Of a DNA stretch of 64,000 nucleotides, positions 1 to 10,206 are shown one piece after another. The stretch is from Flavobacterium phycosphaerae (GTDB lineage: Bacteria; Bacteroidota; Bacteroidia; Flavobacteriales; Flavobacteriaceae), in NCBI RefSeq assembly GCF_010119235.1, contig NZ_JAAATZ010000001.1, positions 278,501-342,500 on the forward strand, read 5' to 3'. Position 1 is the stretch's first letter; every line of letters starts with the position of its first letter. The notes under the pieces were generated by a model. That model did no database searches and was not told the DNA's origin. It worked only from the letters and a program-made list of their open reading frames with translations. Both the position numbers and the translations under genes were made by a program.

Positions 1-945
1 AGCCTCCGCAAGCAGTTGCTGTGGTGGTTGTATTAGTACTTGGCGTGATGGTTAAATGCAGTGTTTTAGTATCGGTACAACCGTCTGAATTGGTTCCAAC
101 AACTATGTAAGTTCCGCTTTCAGTATACGTTTGATCGTTTACCGACCACGTATAGCTATCGCAAGCAGTGACTGTTTGACTTGATGAAGTACTGTTATAA
201 ATGGTTAAATGTAATGTTTTAGTATCAGGACAACCGGCAGCATTAGTACTCACAGCAGTATAAGTTCCGGATGTAGTATATGTGTTTCCATTCACTGACC
301 ATAAATAACTATTACAAGCAGTAATGGTTTGACTGGATGATGTGCTGTTAGTAATAGTTAAATACAGCGTTTGATTTTGTGAACAACCCGCCGCATTCGT
401 TCCTTCGAAAACATAGGTACCTGATGTAGTGTATGTATTGCCGTCAACATCCCAAGTATAACTGTCACAAGCTGTAATGGTTTGACTGGATGGTGTACTT
501 AAATAAATGGTTAATACTAAAGTTTTAGTATCGGTACAACCGGCAGCATTAGTACCAACAAAAGTATAAGTACCACTGGACGTATAGGTTTGCCCATTCA
601 CTGACCAAGTATAGGTGTCACAAGCCGAAACGGTTTGGCTTGATGCAGTACTATGGTTAATGGTTAATATTAAATTTTTAGTATCCGGACAACCGGCGGC
701 ATTTGTACCAACGGAAGTATAAGTCCCACTGGATGTGTAAGTTTGCCCATTTACCGACCAAGTGAAAGTATCACAAGCCGTTGCTGATTCGCTTGAAGTG
801 GTACTACTGTTAATAGTTAAATTAAGTGTTTTAGTATCCGGACAACCGGCAGCATTAGTACCAACAAAAGTATAAGTTCCCGATGTAGTATAAGTACTTC
901 CATTCACTGACCAAGTATAAGTATCACAAGCCGTAACGGTCTGAC
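1..945 (-). repeat. Tandem 153-bp coding repeats with invariant period
   Basis: The conserved Cys-Ala/Asp codon region recurs at 925, 772, 619, 466, 313, 160 and 7. That is seven copies spaced exactly 153 bp apart with no insertion or deletion. Each unit encodes 51 residues with two cysteines. The array continues past the left edge. Confidence 0.9.
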
Positions 946-2320
946 TTGATGAAGTCGCCGCCGTATCTTGTGTGATTACAATACTTGCTGTTTCTGAACA
1001 GCCACTGGCATTGGTAACGGTTACCGTATAAGTTCCTGCTGTTGTAATACTCAAATTGGCTGTAGTACTAACCACAGAAGTTCCATCGGACCAAGAATAC
1101 AAAGTACCTCCTGTTGCAGTAACACTAATTGATGATACGGAACAAGTAAGCTGAGTAACTCCTGTAGTATTGGTTATGCCGGCTGTTGGCAAAGCTGCAA
1201 TAGTAACAGCTATAGTGTAATTAGAGCTCACACCTCCAGTGGTGGCATTTTTAACCGATAAAGTAGCATTGTAAGTGCCTGCAGCTGCTGTAGCCGGAAC
1301 CGTAATAGGAATGGGTGATGAAGGTAAAGCAACATTACTAACACTAGTAAAACCCTGACCCAAAGCAGTACTATCAAAGGTAATACTATATTGATTCGGA
1401 CTATTAGTAGTAGCGCTATATGATAAATTTGCCGAAGTAATTCCTCTACAAACTGTTGGATTTGCTCCTAATGCAATTGTTGGTACCGGCGGTGTTTGAA
1501 CGGTATAAGTGTAATTTGATCCTCCAACATTTTGCCCTGAAGCATTGTAAAGATTCAAAGTAAAAAAGTCAGCTTGAGCTGCGTTAGTGTAATTGGCCTG
1601 ATTTGAGGTAAAAATATAATAAGCAACATTAGCCCCTAATGTATTCACGCTACTAGGTATGGTGGCCGTTCCGGTATTACCTGACATAGAAAATGCCACT
1701 AGGGTTGAAGTTGCAAAATTATCTTTAGTATAACGCAAATAAGCATACTCACCAGTATTAAGAGCCGCTGCAGCATTCAGTGTCACAATAACATTTTGTC
1801 CTGTATAAACAGTTGAAGCTATCGGACTCTGACTTGCACTTGAAATAGCCGTTGGATTATAAGATGTCTCTAAAACCGACATAAAATTGTTTCCACCTCC
1901 ATTAGTTCCGACATTGAAAGTATAATATGAACCCGAAGTTACTGCCGGTAATAAACCACTTTGACCTCCAAAGCCTGTATTATATCTTGCGGAAGCTTCT
2001 GCCGTACTCGGATCTATATAGGTATTATATCCTGATAAAGTTTTACCCGAAGCATAGGGTCTCCAGTTGGTTGAATAATTTGTTGAAGCAGCATTACCTG
2101 TTGCAAACTCCCAATTTCGTGTTCCGGAAGCTGCCCCTGAAGTTGCTTGAAGTCTAACATAGCTAGCCCCTCCTCTCAGCGTTAAATTATTTGTTGAATA
2201 ACCTCCATTTACCAATTGTGTTCCCAAAACTGTTGGCTGTGCAAAAGCTTTTTGAGTAAATCCAAAAATCAAAAACAATGGTACTAAATAGACAAACTTC
2301 TCTCGTAAAAATCTTTTCAT
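1..2320 (-). CDS. Secreted Cys-pair repeat protein (adhesin-like), C-terminus off the left edge
   Basis: The frame is open from an ATG at 2320 to the window edge (773 codons). It starts with a clear signal peptide (MKRFLREKF, a hydrophobic stretch, then AFAQ at about residues 25-28). Residues 29 to about 440 are Ser/Thr/Gly-rich, with Ig/PKD-like segments. From about residue 460 the protein becomes a tandem array of 51-residue units, each carrying ACD(S/T)YTW near its start and a second Cys about 29 residues later (AAGC-D-TK). Six units are complete and a seventh begins at the edge. The likely role is a cell-surface adhesin or filament exported by T9SS; the C-terminal sorting domain that would prove this lies outside the window. 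It is a paralogue, in repeat type, of the next gene. No TAnnTTTG box was found upstream. Confidence 0.85.
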   Translation of the reverse strand, partial: MKRFLREKFVYLVPLFLIFGFTQKAFAQPTVLGTQLVNGGYSTNNLTLRGGASYVRLQATSGAASGTRNWEFATGNAASTNYSTNWRPYASGKTLSGYNTYIDPSTAEASARYNTGFGGQSGLLPAVTSGSYYTFNVGTNGGGNNFMSVLETSYNPTAISSASQSPIASTVYTGQNVIVTLNAAAALNTGEYAYLRYTKDNFATSTLVAFSMSGNTGTATIPSSVNTLGANVAYYIFTSNQANYTNAAQADFFTLNLYNASGQNVGGSNYTYTVQTPPVPTIALGANPTVCRGITSANLSYSATTNSPNQYSITFDSTALGQGFTSVSNVALPSSPIPITVPATAAAGTYNATLSVKNATTGGVSSNYTIAVTIAALPTAGITNTTGVTQLTCSVSSISVTATGGTLYSWSDGTSVVSTTANLSITTAGTYTVTVTNASGCSETASIVITQDTAATSSSQTVTACDTYTWSVNGSTYTTSGTYTFVGTNAAGCPDTKTLNLTINSSTTSSESATACDTFTWSVNGQTYTSSGTYTSVGTNAAGCPDTKNLILTINHSTASSQTVSACDTYTWSVNGQTYTSSGTYTFVGTNAAGCTDTKTLVLTIYLSTPSSQTITACDSYTWDVDGNTYTTSGTYVFEGTNAAGCSQNQTLYLTITNSTSSSQTITACNSYLWSVNGNTYTTSGTYTAVSTNAAGCPDTKTLHLTIYNSTSSSQTVTACDSYTWSVNDQTYTESGTYIVVGTNSDGCTDTKTLHLTITPSTNTTTTATACGG

Positions 2321-2691
2321 AATTTTAAATGACTAAGAATTAATATTAATGTAAGCTGAAGATTTAACATTTGTCATAACACATCTTTTTAACTTATTTT
2401 TTCTATTTATCACAAAAAAACAACTCAAAAAAACAGTATTGACAAAAAAACAAACCGTTAAAGAGACAGGGGGATTGTAAAATTAACAAATAATTAACTT
2501 GCTACAAATAATTGTAACGAAACGCTCAACGCAAACGTTTTCGTGTTGATAAATTATTGATTTATAACCTACATAAGAGATTTTATAGAATAATTCCTAA
2601 TTGATTTGTGAAGTTGAGAAACCATCTATTCTCTGCCCTTTAGATTAAAAGTATTCCGGCTAACTGATAAGGACTCACCAAAATCTAAATT
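2321..2691. other. Intergenic region upstream of the partial adhesin
   Basis: This AT-rich stretch lies between the start of the partial adhesin gene (2320) and the terminator of the next gene. I see no credible ORF, RNA gene or TAnnTTTG promoter in it. The only distinct element is a near-perfect 16-bp palindrome at 2529-2544, listed separately. Confidence 0.6.
2529..2544. promoter_or_regulatory. LacI-type operator candidate
   Basis: ACGCAAACGTTTTCGT is a 16-bp palindrome with one mismatched pair around a perfect AAACGTTT core. This centre is typical of LacI/GalR-family operators. It sits about 210 bp upstream of the adhesin start at 2320. No LacI-family gene is in the window, so the link is only an inference from shape. 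Confidence 0.3.
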
Positions 2692-2731
2692 TATTAAACA
2701 AAAAAAGCCTCTCTGTTTCCAGAGAGGCTTT
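2692..2731 (-). terminator. Rho-independent terminator of the 2465-aa surface protein
   Basis: A perfect 12-bp stem (AAAGCCTCTCTG at 2704-2715 with its complement at 2720-2731) has a 4-nt loop. On the minus strand it is followed by a T-rich run. It lies 23 bp past the stop codon at 2754. Confidence 0.85.
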
Positions 2732-2753
2732 CTATTTTTAGAATCTAATGTAA

Positions 2754-5700
2754 TTATCTTTTAACTACACGAAGTGTTTTCACTTCACTTCCTTGTGTTA
2801 CCACAACGTTGTAAACTCCTGACGCGAAACGGTCACCGATAGATAATTCTGAAGCTTCTGTAGCTCCAACTTCTCTCTTATCAAGTAATTTTCCTGTCAT
2901 GTCATAGATAGATACTCCTACTCTTTCTTCACTTGAAGTAGTCAAGTTTAAGTGGAAATTATCACTGTATGGGTTTGGATAAGCTACTACTGCAAATGGT
3001 ACTGCAGTTGAAACTTTAGCCGGAGTACAATCTTTGTAGTATACCGCAACGGCAACACCGTTAACAGTAGTTCCACAGCTGTTAGTGAATGTAGCTCTGA
3101 AGTAGTTTACGCCTACTACAGGGTCAGTAACAGTATAACTTACTTGGTTAGCACCAGCGATATCAGAGAATCCTGTTGTAGCTGACTCAGTTGAAGTCTG
3201 CCATTGGATAGCTCCATTATAACCGGCACCAATAGTTAATACTTTAATATCACTATCAACACAGATAGCAGTTAAAGCAGTTTTTCCTGTTGGAGATGTA
3301 GTATTTGCCACCACTGTTTTAGCTAATGGTTTAGCCACTACAAGTACGTAAGCTAAATCACTGTATACTGTAGAACAGCTACCAATAGTTACTTTAACTC
3401 TGTAAGCCGTAGAAAGTGTTAAGTTACCAGTTGGGTAAACTAAGCTATGGTTCGTAGTTGCTGTCCAAGTTGGAGTTGCAGTAGCATAGTTAGTTGATTT
3501 TTCCCAAGTGATAGTACCTGTTGCATTTGACAATGTTAAAGTTGTCCCTGTTGTAGGACAAACAGTTGTTCCTCCTGCAATAGTTCCAACAATAGCTTCA
3601 GTTCCGATTATGTATTGAACCGGTGTAGTATAAGCTGAAGAACAAGCTCCGCTAGTTACTTTGGCTCTGAAATATAAATCAACTGTCATATTAGTTGGTA
3701 CATAGCTAGTAGCTGTACTACTTGTAGAAGTAGTGCTGAAAGGTAATCCTACCGGAATAGCTGAAGCTTTTGGTGCAGCAAAATAGTTCACACCGTCTTC
3801 TGAATACTCCCATTGGATTTTTCCAACATAACCAGCAATTTTTAAACTTCCTGAACCACCTTCACAGATTGTTCCACCACCAACTGTAATAGTACCTGCT
3901 ACTGATAGAGGATTTACAGTGATTGTTTTGGTTGCTGTCGTAGCTGTAGTATTGTTACAAGAATTAACCACAACCACTCGGTATGATCTGTCAGCATTTA
4001 ACTGAGCATTAGTAAGTGTATAACTTGTTCCTGTAGCTCCGTCAATATCAGTAAACACACCTGGTGCTGTACCTGTAGAGATTGGAGAAGACTGCCATTG
4101 GAATGACGTAGCTGCATAACCTGTTAAAGTCATAGTTAAATCGCTTCCTAAACATACGTTAGTAGAGGCAACTGAAATAGCACCCGCTTTAACAGTAGTT
4201 AAGATGTTAATACCGGCAGTATTTGATGTTAACTCTGGAGCATCTCCATTAACTAACACTTGATACACTGTTCCTTTAGCTGGTAATGTAGAGGTTTTAG
4301 TTACGGTTAAAGTAGCTGTATCGAAGTTTGAATACACTGCGGCATTAGCACTGGTAATAGTAATCCAAGCCGGGTTTGGATTGGTAGCTGTCGGTACTCT
4401 GTACTGCCATGTGTAAGTAGCATTTGGCATAGTCGATGCCACGCTGAATGTAGCTGTAGCTCCTACAGTTCCACAAATATTAGTAGTAGCCGGTTGAGTA
4501 GTAATTTCAGCTTGACTGTTTATGGTTAAGTTTAAGTATTCTGTATGACAGCTATTTGGTGCTGTATAAGAATAATTTCCTGTAGCAGTATAAGTTATGT
4601 TATTAACAGACCAAGTATAACTTCCTGTTGCTGTAATCGTTGTTGTATTACTAGTTGATGGATTAACCAAAACTGTAAACGATACAGCATTACCAATACA
4701 ACCATTTGCTTTTGGAGTTACCGTTATAGTAGCTGTTCCAACAATTGCAGTGAAGGTAGGTATACCTGTACCACCAATAACATCATTCAATCCAATAGCT
4801 GAACCTCCTGTGATATCAAAAGTAACATCAGGAGTTGTTAGCGCTGTTAAATCAAGAGGCGGAACAGCACTTCCTCCACAGAATGTATAACTTGAATTAA
4901 ATCCACCAGGAACCGTTGGAGTAGTATTAATAGTCAAGTTTAATATTTCGGTATGACAATCACGAACTACAGAATAAGTACCTGAAGTTGTATAAACTTC
5001 TTCATTGGCAGCCCAAGTATAACTGTCACAAGCCGTAGCGGTAGTTGTATTACTGGTTACCGGTGTAATGGTTAACTCTAAAACTTCTTCATTACATCCT
5101 GTAATTACAGTATATTTTCCTGATTCAGTATAAGTTAAACCATTAACAGACCAAACGTAGCTTCCGCAAGCAGCTGCTGTAGTTGTGTGACTTGTACCAG
5201 GGTTGATGGTTAAATTCAAGTATTCTGTATGACATCCGTTAACTACAGAGTAATTTCCTGACACAGTATACTCTACATTATTAACTGACCAAGTATAAGT
5301 ATCACAAGCTGATGCTGTAGTCGTATTAGTAGTGCTTGGCGTAATAGTCAAGGCTAAAGTCTCAGTATGGCATCCGTTTACATAAACGTATGAACCACTT
5401 TCTGTATAAGTGTTTCCGTTTCCGGCTGTCCAAGTATAAGAATCACAAGCTGATTCAGTTGTAGTATGAGTAGAACTTGGCGTAATAGTCAAGGCTAAAG
5501 TCTCAGTATGACATCCGTTTACATAAGTATAATTACCACTTTCTGTATAGGTACTACCGTTACCGGCTGTCCAAGTAAAACTATCACAAGCTGATTCTGT
5601 AGTAGTATGACTTGTACTTGGTGTAATAGTCAAGTCTAACGTTTCAGTATGACATCCGTTCACATAAACGTATATACCACTTTCTGTATAGGTATTTCCA

Positions 5701-8700
5701 TTTCCGGCTGTCCAAGTAAAGCTATCACAAGCTGATTGAGTAGTAGTATGAGTAGTAGTTGGTGTAATAGTCAAGACTAAAATCTCAGTATGACATCCTG
5801 AAACTACAGTATAAGTACCTGACTCAGTATATAACTCGTCATTTACTGACCAAGTATAGCTGTCACAAACTGATTCAGTAGTTGTGTTGCTAGTGCTTGG
5901 TGTTATAGTTAAATGCAATGTTGTTGTTACACAGTTAATGGTATTAGTGTAATCTCCACTGGCAGTATAGGTTTGTCCGTTGAAAGACCAAACATAAGAA
6001 TCACAAGCAGAAGCAGTAACATCCGGAGCTGTAGAGCTTGGTGTAATTGTCAAGGCTAACGTTTCAGTATGACATTCGTTAACGTAAGTATATGAACCAC
6101 TCTCAGTATAAGTGTTTCCGTTACCTGCTGTCCAAGTATAAGAATCACAAGCTGAAATTGTAGTAGTATGAGTAGTATTAGGAGTAACCGTTACAGTTGT
6201 AGCCGATGAAGTAGCTGAACAACCATTAGCAGCTGTTACAGTTACTGTATAGTTTCCTGAAGTTGTAGCTGTAATACTTTGAGATGTTCCGTTGGTTGAC
6301 CATAAATAGCTGGCACCTTCGTTAGCAGTTAAAGTCACACTTCCTCCGTCACAGAATGAAGTAGCCCCTTCAGCAGTGATAGTAGCTGTAGCCGCAGTTT
6401 TATATTCAACTGTTACATCAGCAGAGAATGATGTAGCACAACCATTAGTAATAGACCAACGGTATACATAAGTACCAATAACTGAAGCAGTAGCTGTAGA
6501 AGAACCACTATTTACTGCACTAAATGATGATGTACCAGGTCCTGAAACTTGAGACCAAGTTCCTGTTCCAACGTTTGGTGTATTACCTCCTAAAGCGGCA
6601 CTAGTTAATCCACAAACGGTTTGATTAGCTCCAACTGTTGCAGTTGAAGGTGTATTTGAAGTTGATAAACTTAACGCTAAATCATCAATTCTCCAGTTAA
6701 CTGTTCCTGAAGAAGCTGTACTTGTACCTCCTGAACCGTAAATACGGAAAGTAACAGGATTGGCATTTCCATTTCCTGTAACTGATACAGTATTTGTTTT
6801 CAAGGCATAAGCAGAATTATTAGCCAAAGTACCTGTAGCAATATCAGTAGCATAATTATCTAAACTACTTCTTAATGCATAAGCTTGTGGCCCTGAAGTA
6901 GTACTTCTTGAACCAAAACTAATGCCGTTTAAAGTAAAGTTATATCCTGCTGCAGGGGTTACCGTAAAGGCAAAGTAAGCAGAAGTTGAAGTTGAGAACG
7001 CTCCGTTAACAGCAGCGATTCCGGCATTACCTGCACCTGATGCCCCTGTATATCCTGAAGATCCTGAAGTAGAAGATAATAAGGTTGATGCTCCAAAACT
7101 ATTTCCTTGTGTAACAGCACTGGTTGTAACATTGGATTGGGTAGCAGTTGGAGAAGCTGTAAACGGAGTTACGGCTCCAAAATTATATGACGTAGTTCCT
7201 GAAACAGAAGCACAAGCCGGTTGAGTAACCGTTAAGGTTTGTGTAGCTTCCGGAGCTGCATTGTAATTATCGTTACCTGCCTGATTAGCTGTGATAGTAG
7301 CTGTACCAGCACCTACAATAGTTACAGTATTACCACTGATAGTGATTACTGAAGAATCAGGAGAGGTATAAGTAATAGGTAAACCTGAGCTGGCATTTAA
7401 AGCCAATGTATAGGTCGTAGTAGCTGTAGTTTTGGTATCTGTTGATGCCAAAGTAATCGTTTGATCAGCTTTAGTAATATCAAAAGTAAAATCAGCTGAA
7501 GTAGCTGCTTCATAATTAGTATCGGCTGCAACTGTAGCTACAACTTTATAACTACCCACATTGGTTGGTCTTGTAGCACTTGGCCCGTAAGACAATGAAA
7601 CGCCATTATAGCTGTAAGTGATAGCTCCTGCAGAACCGGTAACACTTGAAGTGTTTGGTCCTTGTGCGGTTCCGTTATAAGTAAATGTGAAAGCACCGGT
7701 AACCGAAATAGTAGAAGTTGCTTTGCTAATAGTAGCACTCAATTCTGTTGGTTGAGCTACGGTATAATTTCCGGCAGCAGTTCCATTTAAGGTGAATCCT
7801 AAAGCAGTAATAGCTTTAGAAGCTCCGGCAGTTGCTGTTGCAAAATTATAAGTAACCGCTGTACTGTTTAAAGTAACATCATCACTACCAACCACACCAT
7901 TTAAAGTAGCTGTACCACTTACGGTAGCAGTAGTAGTTCCGTCATAGGTTTTATCATTACCGGTAAGACCTGAAATAGTCAATCCTTTAGGAGCTACTGT
8001 ACTACTGGCTGTAGCAATGGTAACTTCTGTTGCCCCTGTACTATTTAATGTAATATCACCTGAATAAGTACCGGCAACTGTTGTAGCTGCTAAACGCACA
8101 TAAATCGGGGTACTTGAAAGACTTCCTGCACCACCAACTAAGATTGACGAAGCATAGCCACTCGCACTTGATAAAGATACTTCAAACCCTGATGGAGCCG
8201 CTACAGTAATAGCGTCTGTCAAAGATTGAGCACTTACGTTAAAAGAACTTGGTGTAGCACTGGCTGAACCATAAGTTGCATTGACTGCTGCTAAAGTTCC
8301 ACTAACAAAAATTGTAGGGTCATTAGCGATGATGTCAGCAAATAAAGTAGGTTGTGTAAGTGTATAATTACCGGCAGTTGTACCGTTCAAGCTATACCCT
8401 GTTACATCTACTTGTTTACCCGTTCCAACTGTAGCTGTGAGGAATGAAGCCACAGGAGTACCTACTAAAGTTACATCATCAGTACCAACTACTCCTACTA
8501 GAGAACCTGTTCCGCTTAAAGTAGCATCCGTGTTTCCGTCAAAGTTTTTGTTGTTAGCTGTTATTCCTGTAACTGTTAAGTTTTTGGCCGTTACGGTTAA
8601 AGTTTGGTTAACTGAAGTTGCCGCATTATAATTACCGTCACCCGCTTGAGAGGCAGTAATTGTTGTTGTACCAACACCTACAATAGTAATGGTACTTCCA

Positions 8701-10151
8701 GAAATAGTAGCAACATTTGTATCAGAACTGCTATATGATACTGTCAAACCAGAAGAGGCTATACCATTCAACGAATAGGCAGCTGTACCATAAGGTTTTG
8801 AATCGGTAGATGCAAAAGTTATTGTTTGACTTGCAGGTGAAACGGTTAAATCACCGCTAACATAAGTAACCGCAGCATAATTTGCCGGATTATAAGTAGC
8901 TCCTGAACCAAGAATTAAATTAGAAGGAGTAATATCGCCGGGATAAAATGCAACAGGAGCAAAAGCAGCTCCACCTGATCCATAAGAATAGGAAAGTGTA
9001 GCACCTGTACCTAAATTATCAGTATATAATAATCCACTAACATTTGATAAAGAAACTGAAGCAGTACCATTAGACAGTGCAAGACCGTAAACTTTAGAAA
9101 TATTAGTAGCTGTTATAGTTAAACCCGTTGTAGCAGGATTCACCGTTAATGTAGCAGAGGCAGTATCAGCAGTATAACCGGTTGATGCGGCTTGACTTAC
9201 CAAGATTGAAGCAGTACCTGCACCTTTTATTACCACAGCACCTGTAGTACTATTAATAGTGGCTACACTCGGATTGTTACTACTATAAGTTATAGCACCT
9301 ACTGAATTGTCAGAAGTGGCAGTCATAGTAAAACCGGAATCTCCGTAAGTTTTAGTTTGACCCGCTAAAGCTAAGTTTGGATCAACAGCTGTTACTGACG
9401 TAGCAGTAAGACTAACGTTATCAATACCTAATCCTTGAGCATTAGTTGCTGTTGAACCAGTAGTAACTGAATAATCCCAACGCAAATAAAAAGTAGCACT
9501 ACTAGCTATCGATAATCCCGTAATGGAGAATGATTTAGAAGTACTACCAGCTGGTGATACCGCATTATTATTAGCATCTGCTGCAAAAGACTGATTTCCT
9601 GAAGTAACCGCTGTCCATGAAGTTCCGTTGGTTGAGTAGTAGAATAAAATACTAAAACCTGAGGCATTGGTACCATTTCTATATTTTTCTACATTAAAAG
9701 TACCATCTAATTGTGTAATCGTTGAACCCGTTGAATTGACATACTGAGCAAACAAGTGCATAGGAGCAGCTGCAGTTGCCGTAAATGGAGATGATCCACT
9801 CGATAAAAACCCTACGCAACGATCAGTAGCACTAGCTGCTGTACCATCACCATAGTTGTATATACCTCCCGAAGATACAGCTGCTGCTGTTCCTCCAAGT
9901 TGAGTGGTTGCCGTTCTATTGGCACCGGCCCAAGTTAACGGACTGGCAGTATCACCAGCACGCCATTGATTTGTAGTAAGTGCAGCAGTAGCTGAAGTTC
10001 CTAGCATAGAATCAAAATTTTGAGTCACTGCTACTCCAGATGTTGTTACACTAATTTGCCCATAGCCCTTCCCAGAGATAAGCAAAAACAACAAAGCGAA
10101 ACTCCATAACGCAAGAGATCCCGCCTTTTTAGATAGTAAAAAGTTTTTCAT
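2754..10151 (-). CDS. Giant T9SS-secreted repeat protein (MBG/YDG, Ig-like and Cys-pair repeats)
   Basis: The protein has 2465 residues. An N-terminal signal peptide (MKNFLLSKK, hydrophobic core, KGYGQ) is followed by a lectin-like region (about 33-255). Next come several MBG/YDG-like Ig modules (about 255-1000; e.g. NDKTYDGTTTATVSG and TYGDSG/VYG motifs) and a second lectin-like region (about 1000-1160). A block of nine 46-48-residue Cys-pair repeats (ACDSYTW...GCHTE, about 1325-1740) follows, with a tenth degenerate copy near 1850 that has lost its first Cys. Ig-like modules then lead to a C-terminal T9SS type A sorting domain (AYPNPYSDNF ... KTLRVVKR, about 2385-2465). It is probably a cell-surface or released adhesin. 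The repeats resemble those of the neighbouring partial gene. A -7 box lies 23 bp upstream of the ATG. Confidence 0.9.
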   Translation of the reverse strand: MKNFLLSKKAGSLALWSFALLFLLISGKGYGQISVTTSGVAVTQNFDSMLGTSATAALTTNQWRAGDTASPLTWAGANRTATTQLGGTAAAVSSGGIYNYGDGTAASATDRCVGFLSSGSSPFTATAAAPMHLFAQYVNSTGSTITQLDGTFNVEKYRNGTNASGFSILFYYSTNGTSWTAVTSGNQSFAADANNNAVSPAGSTSKSFSITGLSIASSATFYLRWDYSVTTGSTATNAQGLGIDNVSLTATSVTAVDPNLALAGQTKTYGDSGFTMTATSDNSVGAITYSSNNPSVATINSTTGAVVIKGAGTASILVSQAASTGYTADTASATLTVNPATTGLTITATNISKVYGLALSNGTASVSLSNVSGLLYTDNLGTGATLSYSYGSGGAAFAPVAFYPGDITPSNLILGSGATYNPANYAAVTYVSGDLTVSPASQTITFASTDSKPYGTAAYSLNGIASSGLTVSYSSSDTNVATISGSTITIVGVGTTTITASQAGDGNYNAATSVNQTLTVTAKNLTVTGITANNKNFDGNTDATLSGTGSLVGVVGTDDVTLVGTPVASFLTATVGTGKQVDVTGYSLNGTTAGNYTLTQPTLFADIIANDPTIFVSGTLAAVNATYGSASATPSSFNVSAQSLTDAITVAAPSGFEVSLSSASGYASSILVGGAGSLSSTPIYVRLAATTVAGTYSGDITLNSTGATEVTIATASSTVAPKGLTISGLTGNDKTYDGTTTATVSGTATLNGVVGSDDVTLNSTAVTYNFATATAGASKAITALGFTLNGTAAGNYTVAQPTELSATISKATSTISVTGAFTFTYNGTAQGPNTSSVTGSAGAITYSYNGVSLSYGPSATRPTNVGSYKVVATVAADTNYEAATSADFTFDITKADQTITLASTDTKTTATTTYTLALNASSGLPITYTSPDSSVITISGNTVTIVGAGTATITANQAGNDNYNAAPEATQTLTVTQPACASVSGTTSYNFGAVTPFTASPTATQSNVTTSAVTQGNSFGASTLLSSTSGSSGYTGASGAGNAGIAAVNGAFSTSTSAYFAFTVTPAAGYNFTLNGISFGSRSTTSGPQAYALRSSLDNYATDIATGTLANNSAYALKTNTVSVTGNGNANPVTFRIYGSGGTSTASSGTVNWRIDDLALSLSTSNTPSTATVGANQTVCGLTSAALGGNTPNVGTGTWSQVSGPGTSSFSAVNSGSSTATASVIGTYVYRWSITNGCATSFSADVTVEYKTAATATITAEGATSFCDGGSVTLTANEGASYLWSTNGTSQSITATTSGNYTVTVTAANGCSATSSATTVTVTPNTTHTTTISACDSYTWTAGNGNTYTESGSYTYVNECHTETLALTITPSSTAPDVTASACDSYVWSFNGQTYTASGDYTNTINCVTTTLHLTITPSTSNTTTESVCDSYTWSVNDELYTESGTYTVVSGCHTEILVLTITPTTTHTTTQSACDSFTWTAGNGNTYTESGIYVYVNGCHTETLDLTITPSTSHTTTESACDSFTWTAGNGSTYTESGNYTYVNGCHTETLALTITPSSTHTTTESACDSYTWTAGNGNTYTESGSYVYVNGCHTETLALTITPSTTNTTTASACDTYTWSVNNVEYTVSGNYSVVNGCHTEYLNLTINPGTSHTTTAAACGSYVWSVNGLTYTESGKYTVITGCNEEVLELTITPVTSNTTTATACDSYTWAANEEVYTTSGTYSVVRDCHTEILNLTINTTPTVPGGFNSSYTFCGGSAVPPLDLTALTTPDVTFDITGGSAIGLNDVIGGTGIPTFTAIVGTATITVTPKANGCIGNAVSFTVLVNPSTSNTTTITATGSYTWSVNNITYTATGNYSYTAPNSCHTEYLNLTINSQAEITTQPATTNICGTVGATATFSVASTMPNATYTWQYRVPTATNPNPAWITITSANAAVYSNFDTATLTVTKTSTLPAKGTVYQVLVNGDAPELTSNTAGINILTTVKAGAISVASTNVCLGSDLTMTLTGYAATSFQWQSSPISTGTAPGVFTDIDGATGTSYTLTNAQLNADRSYRVVVVNSCNNTTATTATKTITVNPLSVAGTITVGGGTICEGGSGSLKIAGYVGKIQWEYSEDGVNYFAAPKASAIPVGLPFSTTSTSSTATSYVPTNMTVDLYFRAKVTSGACSSAYTTPVQYIIGTEAIVGTIAGGTTVCPTTGTTLTLSNATGTITWEKSTNYATATPTWTATTNHSLVYPTGNLTLSTAYRVKVTIGSCSTVYSDLAYVLVVAKPLAKTVVANTTSPTGKTALTAICVDSDIKVLTIGAGYNGAIQWQTSTESATTGFSDIAGANQVSYTVTDPVVGVNYFRATFTNSCGTTVNGVAVAVYYKDCTPAKVSTAVPFAVVAYPNPYSDNFHLNLTTSSEERVGVSIYDMTGKLLDKREVGATEASELSIGDRFASGVYNVVVTQGSEVKTLRVVKR
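4930..6180 (-). repeat. Tandem 138-144-bp coding repeats (Cys-pair module)
   Basis: Nine units encode modules of the form ACDSYTW(S/T)...YTESG.Y...GCHTE.L.LTI(T/N)P. Unlike the adjacent 153-bp array, unit length varies, because the segment after the Trp is either SVN- or TAGNGN-type. Units 4-6 are nearly identical to one another, which suggests recent duplication. Confidence 0.85.
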
Positions 10152-10173
10152 AAATAAATATTTAATTGAACAC

Positions 10174-10206
10174 CAAAAATATAGATAAATATACCGATAG
10201 GAGCAA
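10174..10206 (-). promoter_or_regulatory. Bacteroidetes-type promoter for the 2465-aa protein
   Basis: On the minus strand a -7 box TATTTTTG (10174-10181) fits TAnnTTTG. A TTG (10204-10206) lies 22 bp upstream of it, slightly longer than usual. The -7 box ends 23 bp before the ATG at 10151. Confidence 0.45.

Noticed and set aside
1..945. Regularly spaced repeats as a CRISPR array
   Set aside because: The 153-bp period is coding throughout, lies within one long open frame, and lacks short identical repeats with unique spacers or cas genes.
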